Positions 38,876 to 48,068 of a stretch of 64,000 nucleotides of DNA are shown here, in pieces. This DNA comes from Bifidobacterium sp. ESL0704 (GTDB lineage: Bacteria > Actinomycetota > Actinomycetes > Actinomycetales > Bifidobacteriaceae): the NCBI RefSeq assembly GCF_029392075.1, contig NZ_CP113929.1, positions 1,798,001-1,862,000 of the forward strand, written 5' to 3'. Each line of letters begins with the position of its first letter. The first letter of the stretch is position 1. The position numbers and the translations under genes were made by a program. The notes under the pieces were generated by a model that ran no database searches, had not been told where the DNA came from, and worked only from the letters and a program-made list of their open reading frames with translations.

Positions 38876-38989
38876 TATAAGCTTCAGAAAAGAACATGGA
38901 AGAAGTTTTTCAGCTCTGGGTGTCGTTGCTGATTCTCAGATGACTCTTCAACGGAATTTCATGATACAAATCTAAACAGCTTAACCCTG

Positions 38990-39022
38990 ATACCCGTATT
39001 CGACTTGTTCGAGTACGGGTAT
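38990..39022. terminator. Hairpin between the micropeptide and the phosphatase gene
   Basis: ATACCCGTA and TACGGGTAT form a nine-base stem with TTGTTATG after it. It may terminate the small plus-strand message or the opposing phosphatase message. Confidence 0.6.
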
Positions 39023-39073
39023 TGTTATGTCCGGAACCTTGCCGCCTCGCGGGTCGACGAAACGAACAATCGT

Positions 39074-39583
39074 TCAGAGCTGCTGGGCGACCCAATCAAC
39101 GATGTATGGGGCGACACCGTCGATCTGGTCGATGGCGATGTCGAAATCGCGCGGGCCGCCGTACCATGGGTCGACCAGGTCGATGTCGGACTCGTGACCA
39201 GGCGCAGGCTTGGGCAGATTCGGATCAAAGCTGCGATAGAGATGCACTTCAGGCTTCTTGTCTGTAGGAAGCAGACGCAGCAATCCCCTCTCATGTGAGG
39301 CGGTCATGGGTAGGAACAGATCGCTTTCCTCAATCTCTTCAGACGTGATGCGGTGCGCGAAATGGTGCTTGGGAATCTCGTAGCCCCGCTGGCGTAGCAC
39401 GCGCACGGCACGAGGGTCGATGGGATGGCTGTGCTCCTCGTCGCTGACCCCGCTGGACATCACACGTACCTTATCGGCCAGACCGCGTTCCTCGAAGTTG
39501 GCGCGCAGGATGATTTCGGCCATCGGGGAACGGCAGATGTTGCCGGTGCAGACGGTCATGACGGTGTAAGGATGATTGGACAT
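39074..39583 (-). CDS. Low-molecular-weight protein-tyrosine phosphatase
   Basis: A cysteine phosphatase of 169 residues. The P-loop VCTGNICRSPMAE (C-x5-R-S) is near the N-terminus and the general-acid Asp lies in LVDPWYGGPRDFD. Such enzymes often act on bacterial tyrosine kinases for exopolysaccharide, but no kinase gene is nearby. ATG 39583 was chosen because the family motif starts 12 residues later. AGAGGAAAG lies about 11 bases upstream, a little far. In-frame codons further upstream have no similarity. Confidence 0.93.
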   Translation of the reverse strand: MSNHPYTVMTVCTGNICRSPMAEIILRANFEERGLADKVRVMSSGVSDEEHSHPIDPRAVRVLRQRGYEIPKHHFAHRITSEEIEESDLFLPMTASHERGLLRLLPTDKKPEVHLYRSFDPNLPKPAPGHESDIDLVDPWYGGPRDFDIAIDQIDGVAPYIVDWVAQQL

Positions 39584-39685
39584 AGCTGAAGTATCTTTCC
39601 TCTTGTAAGACTCAATGATATTGCTACCACCATCATAACGAATCAGCCGTAACGATGAAGGCTCAAAAAAAGCGACATAGCAAAC

Positions 39686-39722
39686 GACGCAGATGGATCG
39701 CGAAAGCAACCACATCTGCGTC
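39686..39722 (-). terminator. Terminator of the thyA-dfrA unit
   Basis: GACGCAGATG and CATCTGCGTC form a ten-base perfect stem, 18 bases past the dihydrofolate reductase stop, followed on the minus strand by GTTTGC. Confidence 0.7.
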
Positions 39723-39739
39723 GAATTGAAAGAACAATC

Positions 39740-40399
39740 TCACTGATTCTTTTGATAGGTGACGAAGCGATAGGCTTCGACGGCACCCTCACGCTTTTTA
39801 GGGGCCATCCACACCCCATCCTCCTGCAGACGCCAGGCCCCGGCACGCACCAGCTCGTCCATATCGGGCCCATACGTGTCCGCGTCGAAACGGCCGCGGA
39901 TATAGGTGACATACGCCTTGTTGGCAAACGGCATAATGGATCGGAACAGCTGCGCTCCCCCGATCACCCAGATTTCGCTGCGATCGAGACCATCGTCGGG
40001 AATAGCCTCCTGACGGGCGAAATCAAGCGCCGCATCGATATCATTGGCCGTAGTCGCTCCGACCGCACTCCAGTTCGGATCATGCGAGACGACGATATTG
40101 TCGCGGTTGGGAAGAGGACGATACTTCGGATTCAGCGAATCCCAGGTCTTGCGCCCCATAATGACCGGGTGTGAAACGGTCAGTTCCTTGAAACGCTTCA
40201 TATCCTCGGCAAGATGCCACGGCATCCCGCCATTGAACCCCATCGCATCGGGACGGCCCTGCATATCCTGCGCGCACGCCCAGATGAGATTGACCGAGAA
40301 CGTCTTGACGACATCGTCTCCCCAGTCCTCGATGACTTCTTGCCCGGCAGGTCCGGGCTCGGGTTCGTGATAGCCAGTTCGGCTACTGTCATGCTCCAT
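39740..40399 (-). CDS. folA: Dihydrofolate reductase
   Basis: Reduces dihydrofolate to tetrahydrofolate with NADPH, regenerating the cofactor used by ThyA. Family blocks are visible: LIWACAQDMQGRPDAMGFNGGMPWHLAEDMKRFK (substrate site, with catalytic-region Asp), PVIMGRKTWDSL, NIVVSHD and EIWVIGGAQLFRSIMP. The N-terminal 35 residues (Asp/Glu/Pro-rich) are an extension not needed for the fold. ATG 40399 has AAGGAG eight bases upstream. It lies downstream of thyA in the same direction. Confidence 0.95.
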   Translation of the reverse strand: MEHDSSRTGYHEPEPGPAGQEVIEDWGDDVVKTFSVNLIWACAQDMQGRPDAMGFNGGMPWHLAEDMKRFKELTVSHPVIMGRKTWDSLNPKYRPLPNRDNIVVSHDPNWSAVGATTANDIDAALDFARQEAIPDDGLDRSEIWVIGGAQLFRSIMPFANKAYVTYIRGRFDADTYGPDMDELVRAGAWRLQEDGVWMAPKKREGAVEAYRFVTYQKNQ

Positions 40400-40443
40400 T
40401 TCATGTGCTCCTTGAATTAGGCAGTAATTCTTTAGTCTAACCA

Positions 40444-40489
40444 ACGGTTCAGACGCGTTTTCACACCCTCTGAAACCCGCCTGAACCGT
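40444..40489 (-). promoter_or_regulatory. Hairpin between thyA and folA
   Basis: ACGGTTCAG and CTGAACCGT form an outer nine-base stem with further partial pairing inside. No U tract follows, so it is more likely a processing or regulatory stem than a terminator. Confidence 0.5.
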
Positions 40490-40509
40490 GGCCGAAGAAT
40501 TCTTGGAAT

Positions 40510-41385
40510 TCAGACAGCCACCGGCGCTTTGATGGCCGGATGGTGCTGGTAATTGACGATGTTGAAGTCCTCGTAGTGATAATCGAAAATCGAATCGGCC
40601 TTCCTGATCTCGATTTGCGGGTAAGGGTACGGATCGCGTGAAAGCTGGGTCAGGACCTGCTCGATGTGGTTGTCGTAAACGTGGCAATCGCCGCCGGACC
40701 AGACGAACTCCCCCGGCTCGAGCCCGGTCTGCTGCGCCATCATCAACGTGAGCAAGGAATACGAGGCGATGTTGAAGGGGACGCCCAGGAACATGTCGCA
40801 GGAACGCTGGTAGAGCTGGCAGGAAAGCTTGCCATCGGCCACATAGAACTGGAAGAGCGCATGGCAGGGCGGCAGAGCCATTTCTTCGACCTCCGCGGGA
40901 TTCCATGCGGTGACGATCATCCGACGGGAATCCGGATGCGTCTTGATGAGATTGAGCACGTTGGAAATCTGATCGATGGTATGGTTCGGATCGTCGGCGG
41001 TCGGTGCCGGCCAGCTGCGCCACTGCACGCCGTAAACCGGCCCCAGATCACCGTTCTCATCGGCCCACTCGTCCCAGATATGCACGTTATGTTCCTGCAG
41101 CCAACGCACGTTGCTGGAGCCTTTGAGGAACCACAGCAGTTCGTAGGCGATGCCCTTGAAATAGACCGTCTTGGTGGTCAGCAGCGGGAAACCCTTGGAA
41201 AGGTCGAATCGCATCTGTCGGCCGAACAACGAAATCGTGCCCGTGCCGGTACGGTCGGTTTTGAGTGTTCCGTTGGTGAGGATGTCACGTACCAAATCCT
41301 CGTAAGGCATGGGGATGTCGGTGTTCGGACGCGCGGGAATGCTCTGACGAATTTCTTGCAGTTGTTCTTGGTTCAGCATAATCAT
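40510..41385 (-). CDS. thyA: Thymidylate synthase
   Basis: Methylates dUMP to dTMP using methylene-tetrahydrofolate. Active-site Cys lies in [12 protein letters not shown]. Also seen are [18 protein letters not shown] (phosphate-binding Arg), [29 protein letters not shown] (Arg and Asn for dUMP) and [11 protein letters not shown]. The 291 residues are normal for the classical ThyA. GAGG lies eight bases before ATG 41385. It is paired with dihydrofolate reductase downstream. Confidence 0.97.
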   Translation of the reverse strand: MIMLNQEQLQEIRQSIPARPNTDIPMPYEDLVRDILTNGTLKTDRTGTGTISLFGRQMRFDLSKGFPLLTTKTVYFKGIAYELLWFLKGSSNVRWLQEHNVHIWDEWADENGDLGPVYGVQWRSWPAPTADDPNHTIDQISNVLNLIKTHPDSRRMIVTAWNPAEVEEMALPPCHALFQFYVADGKLSCQLYQRSCDMFLGVPFNIASYSLLTLMMAQQTGLEPGEFVWSGGDCHVYDNHIEQVLTQLSRDPYPYPQIEIRKADSIFDYHYEDFNIVNYQHHPAIKAPVAV

Positions 41386-41562
41386 TCATTCTAGCAACCT
41401 CAGCGATTTCCTCATATAGGGGAAATACCGTAAAATCCAATCTGCTTCTGTACGGCACGACGCGATAACGGGTCGAATCCCGATATCCATTAAATCTTCG
41501 AACCACTTTCCGTAATATTCATGGCTGCTCTCCACTCATCCACGAGATAATGTTCGGATTTC

Positions 41563-41707
41563 GGCGGTCTTGGTGGCACCAAGTGAGGCAAAATCGATAA
41601 AATTCTTCCTCATTCTTTAAAAAAGAGGGTACTTGGTGCACCAAGACCGCCCAAAAATACAGAATTATCGTCAATTTGAAGATAAAACGAGGACTTGGTG
41701 CACCAAG
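41563..41707. repeat. Three palindromic TTGGTGCACCAA cores, about 62-bp period
   Basis: CTTGGTG(G)CACCAAG occurs at 41569, 41632 and 41694. The first two cores are embedded in longer opposing arms (GGCGGTCTTGGTG and CACCAAGACCGCC), so 41563-41651 can also fold as one large hairpin. A CAATTTGAAG motif is repeated beside cores 2 and 3. It lies between thyA and osmC promoters; about 470 bases here have no gene. Confidence 0.85.
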
Positions 41708-41856
41708 CGGGATCAAAAACGCCAATTTGAAGGTACGTTTTCTAGAATCAGAGGATACGATGACCCCAATGTTTCATGCGTTCGGCGGGACTCTGGGATA
41801 GATTGGTAGGGATATGTCTTGGATTTGCGCAAGACAGAAACGCAAGGAGGTACACA

Positions 41857-42273
41857 ATGGCAAAGAAACTGTGGGTGGAGCGCAATAAGGACGGCTCCTG
41901 GGATGCATTCAGCGACGAAGGCGCACACATCAAGTTCGGTCACGGCAAGGGCCAGTTCAACCCCGGCGACCTGATGAAGGTGGCGCTGGCGGCCTGCGGC
42001 GCGCTTTCCAGCCAGATGACCATCGAGAATTCGCTCGGCGAAGGCAAGGGCGCGAAGATTATCGTCGACGGTGATTCCGACCCGCATGCCAATGTCTACA
42101 CCGCTTTCCACGAGCAGGTGGTCGTTGACGCGCAAAGCGCCGGTATCCACGGCGAGGATGTCGAGAAGCTCAAGGACCGTGTGGAAAAGCACATCGAGAA
42201 GTCCTGCACAGTGATGCACACCTATGAGCGTGCCACGCCGGTGACGATGGAAGTCAAAGTGCTCACCAAGTAA
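41857..42273 (+). CDS. OsmC family peroxiredoxin-like protein
   Basis: A cytosolic thiol peroxidase-fold protein of 138 residues. The two reactive cysteines of the family are at VALAACGALSSQMT and EKSCTVMHTYERATPV. Family members reduce organic hydroperoxides. AAGGAGG sits at the correct distance before ATG 41857, an excellent ribosome binding site. A single gene, fitting the oxygen-exposed lifestyle suggested by the cyd cluster. Confidence 0.92.
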   Translation: MAKKLWVERNKDGSWDAFSDEGAHIKFGHGKGQFNPGDLMKVALAACGALSSQMTIENSLGEGKGAKIIVDGDSDPHANVYTAFHEQVVVDAQSAGIHGEDVEKLKDRVEKHIEKSCTVMHTYERATPVTMEVKVLTK

Positions 42274-42299
42274 AGACGGTCAATCCCGCTGTAATAAAT

Positions 42300-42333
42300 A
42301 ATGTGGTGCCACCTCATGGAGGGTGCACCACAT
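42300..42333 (+). terminator. Terminator after osmC
   Basis: AATGTGGTGC and GCACCACATT form a ten-base perfect stem 27 bases past the stop. The U tract is weak. Confidence 0.65.
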
Positions 42334-42486
42334 TGTCATATTCGAACGTTTGAGCGGCAACGAGTCATATCATCATTGAGACGAACCGGGTCAAAGGCGC
42401 CCCGACCCCGACAGCAAATCATCACAATCATATTGCCGCTGAAAATTGACGAAACACCTGTGTTCGTCGGCATAGATACGACAAAC

Positions 42487-42522
42487 GCGGGCATGGCACC
42501 CTAAAATGAAATCCACACCCGC
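42487..42522 (-). terminator. Terminator after the UspA gene
   Basis: GCGGGCATGG and CCACACCCGC form an imperfect GC-rich stem, followed on the minus strand by GTTTGTCG, 18 bases past the UspA stop. Confidence 0.6.
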
Positions 42523-42539
42523 ATTTTCGCGGAAAAAAA

Positions 42540-43547
42540 TCAGGCCTTGTGCTCCGGATCAATGGAGGACTCGATGGCTTCGGCTGCGGAGCTGTCGGCC
42601 GTCTTCACGGAAACCTGCTCGACACCTTCGATGCCCTCGATGGTGCCATCGGAGCGGGACTTTTCGGCTTCGACATACTTGCGTGGAACCACATAGACCG
42701 GGCCGGCCGCGTGCTGGATAAGGCCTTGGCTGGTGGAACCGACCAGGAGACCGGTGAACCCGCCCTTGCCACGGGAACCGACCACCACGATATCGTGGTC
42801 GTAGCTGGCCTTGGTCAAAGCGCTGACAGCGGATTCCGGAACGATGGTCTTGGTGATCTTCAAATCCGGATGGGCCTTGCGGACAGGAGCGATCTGCGTT
42901 TCGAGGTCTTCCATATAGGAATCGTAAACGCCGTCCTCATCGCTGACGCCCTGCAGACCCGCGACCGCATCGATGACATCAAGCTCGGCGCCACGGTCGG
43001 CGGAGAGGTCGGCCGCGATCTGCAACGCCTTCAATCCCCAGGCACTGGCGTCGATGCCGACGGCCACACGCTTGATGGTGTTGTTCAAATGCATCGTCTT
43101 GCCGTCATCATCGGTATACGGCACCACGATGATCGGGCAATAGGCGTATGCCGGCAGCGACGAGCTGGTGGTTCCCAGAAGACGTTCGGCCAAGCCTCCC
43201 TTGCCGCGGTTGCCGATGACGATGAGGTTGTAGTTGCGGGAAAGTTCGACGAAAACAGAAGAGGGATCGCCGGTGACGATCAACGTCTGCGCCTCGACAC
43301 CCTGTTCGTCGGCGATGGCCTTGGCTTTGGAAAGAATCTCCTGCGCATCGATATGGGCCGCGTTGTCGTCACCCATGGAAGTGTAGGTGGAATCGAACGA
43401 GACCGCGGCATAGCTCGGCAGCGAATAAGCGCACACTATCTGTAGCATCAGCCCTGCGTGCTTGGCATAGTTTGCCGCCCACCAGGTCGCCTTGTAGCTG
43501 GCCTGCGAACCATCCACCCCTACCAGAATAGCCTTGTCGTTTACCAT
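42540..43547 (-). CDS. Tandem universal stress protein (UspA family)
   Basis: Two USP domains in one 335-residue chain. The ATP-binding G-2x-G-9x-S/T motif appears twice: GNRGKGGLAERLLGTTSSS near residue 112 and GSRGKGGFTGLLVGSTSQ near 258. Each domain also has the N-terminal Asp (VGVDGSQASYKA; VGIDASAWGLKA). Cytosolic, linked to stress and dormancy responses in related bacteria. AAGGAGG precedes ATG 43547. The C-terminal 45 residues are acidic and variable. Confidence 0.94.
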   Translation of the reverse strand: MVNDKAILVGVDGSQASYKATWWAANYAKHAGLMLQIVCAYSLPSYAAVSFDSTYTSMGDDNAAHIDAQEILSKAKAIADEQGVEAQTLIVTGDPSSVFVELSRNYNLIVIGNRGKGGLAERLLGTTSSSLPAYAYCPIIVVPYTDDDGKTMHLNNTIKRVAVGIDASAWGLKALQIAADLSADRGAELDVIDAVAGLQGVSDEDGVYDSYMEDLETQIAPVRKAHPDLKITKTIVPESAVSALTKASYDHDIVVVGSRGKGGFTGLLVGSTSQGLIQHAAGPVYVVPRKYVEAEKSRSDGTIEGIEGVEQVSVKTADSSAAEAIESSIDPEHKA

Positions 43548-43688
43548 GACTACCTCCTTGAAGTACGTGACACCGTTGATAACGGTTCTACCTCAAGAAT
43601 ACCAGTCTTGGAGAACAGGTACGAATTATGCGGATATAAAGAAACGCGCCCCTACCGGAACGCGTTGAACTACGAGAACACCAGATGA

Positions 43689-44429
43689 CTACAGCAACCT
43701 TCGAATCGAATACGGGCTGCCGAAAGCATAACACAGCGGAGTATAAACCGTACCAGAAGCAGGATTCAGGGCATTGATCACCATGCCATTGCCCACGTAG
43801 ATCGCCGCATGCTCCGAATTGGCAAGAATGTCGCCAGGCATCGCATGGGAGATATCGGGTACCGCCGTACCGACACTCGCCTGGGCAGCGGAACTGTGCG
43901 GCAACGAAATGCCCATATTGGCGTAAATATATTGGACCATACCCGAGCAATCCCAACCAGCCGGGGTGTTGCCGGTATATTTATAAGGAACCACGCCGAC
44001 GAATTGATTGGCGAAGGTCAACAAACTGGCAACCGACTGCCCATTGGGAGGCGTGACGGTGAAATTCTGCGGCTGCGAACTCTGAGCCAACGAATTCCTT
44101 GCAGCAGAACGTGAAGCTGCAGCAGCATCTGCGGCGGCCTTATCGGCCCGAGCCTTTGCCGCAGCAGCGTCCTTCTCGGCCTGCGATTGCGTCTGAGGCA
44201 CATCAAGGGATTCGATGCCTCCCCAATTCGACTTGGCGTCGACATCGGTGGAGGTGGATTCCTTCAGCAGGTCTTTACGCACGGTATTGACCTTGCGGAA
44301 CGAACGCGAGGAAGTGACCGGATCGTTGTCCTCATTGGCAGCGGAGGCGGCAGGAGAGAATGCAAGGAGGGCCGAGGCGCTCAACGCCAGCGCGGCCAAG
44401 GATGCACAAATCTTCGAAGCTTTCATCAT
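43689..44429 (-). CDS. Secreted NlpC/P60 peptidoglycan hydrolase
   Basis: A gamma-D-glutamyl-meso-diaminopimelate-type endopeptidase acting on wall peptides outside the cell. A signal peptide (residues 1-31, ending SPAASAA) is followed by a short Ala-rich coiled coil (residues 85-110, KDAAAAKARADKAAADAAAA) and a C-terminal NlpC/P60 domain with catalytic Cys in GWDCSGMVQYIY and His in NSEHAAIYVG. Start ATG 44429 or 44426; no ribosome binding site is evident. The CHAP-domain gene sits 205 bases upstream in the same direction, so the two may be co-regulated in cell separation. Confidence 0.93.
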   Translation of the reverse strand: MMKASKICASLAALALSASALLAFSPAASAANEDNDPVTSSRSFRKVNTVRKDLLKESTSTDVDAKSNWGGIESLDVPQTQSQAEKDAAAAKARADKAAADAAAASRSAARNSLAQSSQPQNFTVTPPNGQSVASLLTFANQFVGVVPYKYTGNTPAGWDCSGMVQYIYANMGISLPHSSAAQASVGTAVPDISHAMPGDILANSEHAAIYVGNGMVINALNPASGTVYTPLCYAFGSPYSIRRLL

Positions 44430-44634
44430 ACATTTTACGTTACCATGGAACTGCTACATTATGGGCCGGTGACAACCTGTCGAAAGGATGATCCAGAGCC
44501 GACCATTGGCTCGCCGTCAAAGGTCGCCGTGCCCTGGGTTACAAGGCGAAACAAAAGCAATCAAGACACCACCGCCGGCACGATTCAATCTTCACGAATT
44601 TCTATGACAGCAAAACGAGAAGAAGAACGTAACC

Positions 44635-45558
44635 TCAGTAATGAATGATCTGATGAGCCGCAACCTGATCGGCGGTGTAGGTTTTCGAGAACGTCTTGCC
44701 CTGATAGGCGACGCCGCATTCGGAGGTGACAACAGAGCCGTCGGCATTGATCTGCTCGATGACGGCCACATGCCCGCAAATCGGATTGGAACCATCCTGA
44801 CCGGGCGCAAAGACCATGATATCGCCGACGTGGCGCGCCGAGCGGTCAACCCAATAGCCCAAAGCACGGGCCGAATCCGCCCACTGGGCACCGTTACCCA
44901 TCTGGGAACCCACGGGAAGCCCAAGCTGATGCCTACGCACATAAACCCACCAAGTGCACTGGCTGAACTCATAGTTGTTGCCGGAATCACCCGTGGCATG
45001 ATTGGGATCGAAGCCTGCAGGCAACGTCTGGTAGTCCTGATCCATCAGATTCGCAACCTGCGGATTGTTGGCGATCGATTTCGACATTGCCGAAACGTCG
45101 AGCGAAGTATTCGATTCCCCAAGACTCCACGTGCCTTTCGAGCCGGAAGACTGCAGAGGAACACGGTCCTCGGAGCGCGAAGCGGCATTAATCGGCCTCA
45201 AAGTAGAGGTAGTCGTGGTTTCTGCACTTGCGCTAAAACTCGGTTTGCCGGGATTGCCGGACATGACAGCAGTGGCGGTGGCACCGACCAACGCAGCCAG
45301 GGAAGCCGAGACGACAACTGCATGGCGACGGTTTTCGGCTTCACGAGCCAAACGGATGGAACGGCGCGTTTCAGGAGCGATTTCGTTGAGTTTGTCGATG
45401 ACGTCCGGGGCCAATCCCACCATTGCTCCGCTGGTTGCAACAGCCTGCGCCTGCCGCATCGCGTTGCGCGAATGCGTCCCCTTTACAGGAGAGAAGAGGG
45501 ACGATATAGCGGCAGACCGCTTCGTGCCTCCCCGAGCCTTGTGCGCAGCGTGAACCAT
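44635..45558 (-). CDS. Secreted CHAP-domain amidase/endopeptidase
   Basis: A 307-residue cell-wall hydrolase. The cytoplasmic N-terminal 80 residues carry the tract RRSIRLAREAENRRHAVVVS, followed by one membrane span (about 80-105), so the protein is either anchored or carries an unusually long leader. The C-terminal CHAP domain has catalytic Cys in EFSQCTWWVYVRR and His in PICGHVAVIEQI. Start at ATG 45558 with AAGGAG seven bases upstream. An in-frame ATG at 45582 lacks such a signal. Confidence 0.91.
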   Translation of the reverse strand: MVHAAHKARGGTKRSAAISSLFSPVKGTHSRNAMRQAQAVATSGAMVGLAPDVIDKLNEIAPETRRSIRLAREAENRRHAVVVSASLAALVGATATAVMSGNPGKPSFSASAETTTTSTLRPINAASRSEDRVPLQSSGSKGTWSLGESNTSLDVSAMSKSIANNPQVANLMDQDYQTLPAGFDPNHATGDSGNNYEFSQCTWWVYVRRHQLGLPVGSQMGNGAQWADSARALGYWVDRSARHVGDIMVFAPGQDGSNPICGHVAVIEQINADGSVVTSECGVAYQGKTFSKTYTADQVAAHQIIHY

Positions 45559-45880
45559 AAACCAACTCCTTGCGGACAACATTCCAACAGAAAATGCCTT
45601 AACGAACTTTACCGGTACAACACCGTATCAATAAGACATCGTAAAACGCATCTGCCATTCTTGATTTCTGCTACAAGAATACTTCAAGCCCTGATTTTTT
45701 TACACACATGACAACCGCCGCGCTATAGAAACCGCAGAATCCATTCGATTCGTCGGCGTGTCACATTTTCTTCACAAAAAACATACCTACGCAACAGGCC
45801 GAATACCGACGTATCCGTGCCTGCCGGCAACACTATCGCCCCATCCGCAAACTCCTGCGAATTCAACGAAACGACGGGTC
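45559..45880. other. Intergenic region upstream of the CHAP gene
   Basis: About 320 bases with no supported gene. It should contain the CHAP gene promoter and the 3' end of the manA message. I see no strong terminator stem. Confidence 0.4.
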
Positions 45881-47542
45881 TCATACCTGCGTGGAAGCCA
45901 TAATGAACGTGCCTGCCTCGCCATCCGATTCCAGCTGCACACGGCCGTCGGCGGCCGGAACGAAAACAGCCTCCCCCTGATGCAGAATCCTGGATTCGCG
46001 TGAACAGACGACCCTTACCACCCCTTCGACGCACACCACGATCCTTGGGCCAAAATGTCGGTTGTTGAGCGAGACCTTGGTCATGAGCCTGCCGTATCGG
46101 CGAGACAGCCGCTCCATCATTTCCCAAGGATGCTGCCCCGCGCCGACCCTACCGTAACTCAGCATGAATTCATCGATTTTCGGCCTGTAGATGACCCGGT
46201 CGCCGAACATGGCCCCCCAATCGGCCATCCAGCTGACACTCGGGTCGACAGGGAGAGACGAAACGCAATCGAGGCTTTGCAGAAAGTCGGGGATGTCCTT
46301 GTGCTTCACCGTCATTCCGGCGCGTAGCACATTATCGGAATTGGTCATGATCTCCACACCGGTGCCATGAATATAGGCATGAGGCGTACCGGCCGGAATG
46401 AAGACGGATTCGCCTTCCTGCAACTCAAGCGGATTCATCATCAGCAATGCCAATACGCTGGGGTCACCGGGGAAAGCCTCTTCGGCAACGAGGACGTAGC
46501 GGAAGGCCAGTTTGGAACGTTCGCCGGACACTTCAGAAGCCGCGTTCGCCAAAGCTTCATGCAAACCGGTGACAGGACCGGCCGTAACAGCCGCGTGGAA
46601 AGCGCGGAAAATCCGTTTACGGGTCGGCTGCCAAACCTTGGAGGCCAGGGGCATCAATGCATCGGCCTCGGCAAAATCGCCGTTCTCGGATTCCGGCACA
46701 TGCCGGGCTGCATTGAATCTTCCGTGTATCGCATGTATACCATGAATGACATGCCTGCCATGATGCGGTTGCGCAGTCAGCGCCTCGACCATGCGCCGGG
46801 CGACCGGGTGATCCACCAACGTCAGGTTGGCAAGCATGAACGTGGGCGTTGCGAAACCGACAGATGCGTCGAAAGGCTCCAAAGCGACGACCATCTCGTT
46901 TTTCGCCACCGCGTCCTTGAAGGAACGCTCCGGCGCCTGAATCGGCACATGCCGCGCGTTCTCGTCGTTGAAGCCGGCCCGCGCCTGGAAATCGACGGGA
47001 TGGACCTGGAGGGAAAGCGGGATGCGCGCGGAAATGACTTTCAAAAGATACGGCAGAACCGGACCGAATTCCTCGGAGCAGCGAGCGCCGAGCATGCCTT
47101 CCGGATCGGCGCGAATGAGATCGGTCAACACCATTGAGCCACAGCGTCCCGTGGACTTTTGCACGCCGGGGACACGCGAATTGCGCAGCCTTGCCAACGC
47201 CCTGTTTTGTTGATGCCGTTTGTCTTCAGAAAGCTTCTCCGGGTCTTGTTCCGGGTTCAGATCCACCCGGGAGGGCCACTGAGCGTGACCGCTGAACCAC
47301 ATCTCCGCGACGGGGTCATCGTCGACATTCGCGTGCGGGTCGGATTGGACGCGTTGGGCCGCTACTGCAAACGACCGGCTTGCACCGAGGGATGCCTGAT
47401 GTTCATCGCTGCAAGAGGCTTGGCCCGCGCCTCGCAAAGGCGAATGCGTGTTGCGTGCCGGGAGCTGGGAGGCGAACATCGTCTGCAAACGGGTATAGGA
47501 GCCCCAGGCATACCGCTTGACGACCGGGTGAATCGAATACAC
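45881..47542 (-). CDS. manA: Mannose-6-phosphate isomerase, type I, with insertions
   Basis: Zinc enzyme interconverting fructose-6-phosphate and mannose-6-phosphate. Metal ligands are recognisable: Gln and His in ISLQVHP, Glu in KNEMVVALEPF, His in IPAGTPHAYIHG, plus EIMTNSDNVLRAGMT. At 553 residues it is far longer than the usual 390-420. The extra sequence is in two places: about 80 residues near the N-terminus (Arg/Gln/Ser-rich, residues 30-110) and a His/Gly-rich stretch (HHGRHVIHGIHAIHG, about 255-275). The start is GTG 47542 with AAGGAG nine bases upstream. Divergent from the small membrane-protein gene. Confidence 0.9.
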   Translation of the reverse strand: MYSIHPVVKRYAWGSYTRLQTMFASQLPARNTHSPLRGAGQASCSDEHQASLGASRSFAVAAQRVQSDPHANVDDDPVAEMWFSGHAQWPSRVDLNPEQDPEKLSEDKRHQQNRALARLRNSRVPGVQKSTGRCGSMVLTDLIRADPEGMLGARCSEEFGPVLPYLLKVISARIPLSLQVHPVDFQARAGFNDENARHVPIQAPERSFKDAVAKNEMVVALEPFDASVGFATPTFMLANLTLVDHPVARRMVEALTAQPHHGRHVIHGIHAIHGRFNAARHVPESENGDFAEADALMPLASKVWQPTRKRIFRAFHAAVTAGPVTGLHEALANAASEVSGERSKLAFRYVLVAEEAFPGDPSVLALLMMNPLELQEGESVFIPAGTPHAYIHGTGVEIMTNSDNVLRAGMTVKHKDIPDFLQSLDCVSSLPVDPSVSWMADWGAMFGDRVIYRPKIDEFMLSYGRVGAGQHPWEMMERLSRRYGRLMTKVSLNNRHFGPRIVVCVEGVVRVVCSRESRILHQGEAVFVPAADGRVQLESDGEAGTFIMASTQV

Positions 47543-47661
47543 TTGCCAGGACTCCTTATGGACTATGTTGACTCTATGCTCTCATGGCTCTCATACCGAT
47601 TCGCAAACGAAATCAGCGTACAGCCAACATAAGGTTAACCCCGGATACTAAAATCAGATGC

Positions 47662-47919
47662 ATGAAGTTCGCACCGATCATCAACCCCGATGTCTGTAAG
47701 CCCGCACCGAAGCCGGTTCAGGTCGATTTGCGCAAGACGTTCCTGATCATCACCAGCTGGTGGCTGATTGCCCTTGCGGTCAGCGCCATATTGCTCGCCT
47801 GCGGGTTCCACGTCGTTGGAGCGATTATTCTATGCTCATCAGGTGTTGTCATCGGCGCACTGATGCTGATTTGGGAACATTTTGACCGCTGGGACTATCG
47901 TCGGCTCGGCGCCAACTGA
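47662..47919 (+). CDS. Small two-span membrane protein
   Basis: An 85-residue protein with two membrane spans (about 27-48 and 50-70), a short N-terminal cytoplasmic part and a C-terminal HFDRWDYRRLG tail. No family is recognised with confidence; actinobacterial DUF2530-like proteins have a similar layout. TAAAAT lies about eight bases before ATG 47662 with no ribosome binding site, so a leaderless message is plausible. Confidence 0.6.
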   Translation: MKFAPIINPDVCKPAPKPVQVDLRKTFLIITSWWLIALAVSAILLACGFHVVGAIILCSSGVVIGALMLIWEHFDRWDYRRLGAN

Positions 47920-48068
47920 AGCGACGGCAAAATGACCCGCCCGTCTTCAAAAAGGCGAACGTGCTCGGCGATTCGGCTATTTTCTGATCGCGTGTTCTCG
48001 GCAACTACCAAGAACCTTAAAACAACAACGCATAACCGGCATATCCAACCACTATGAAAGAAGCTCAT

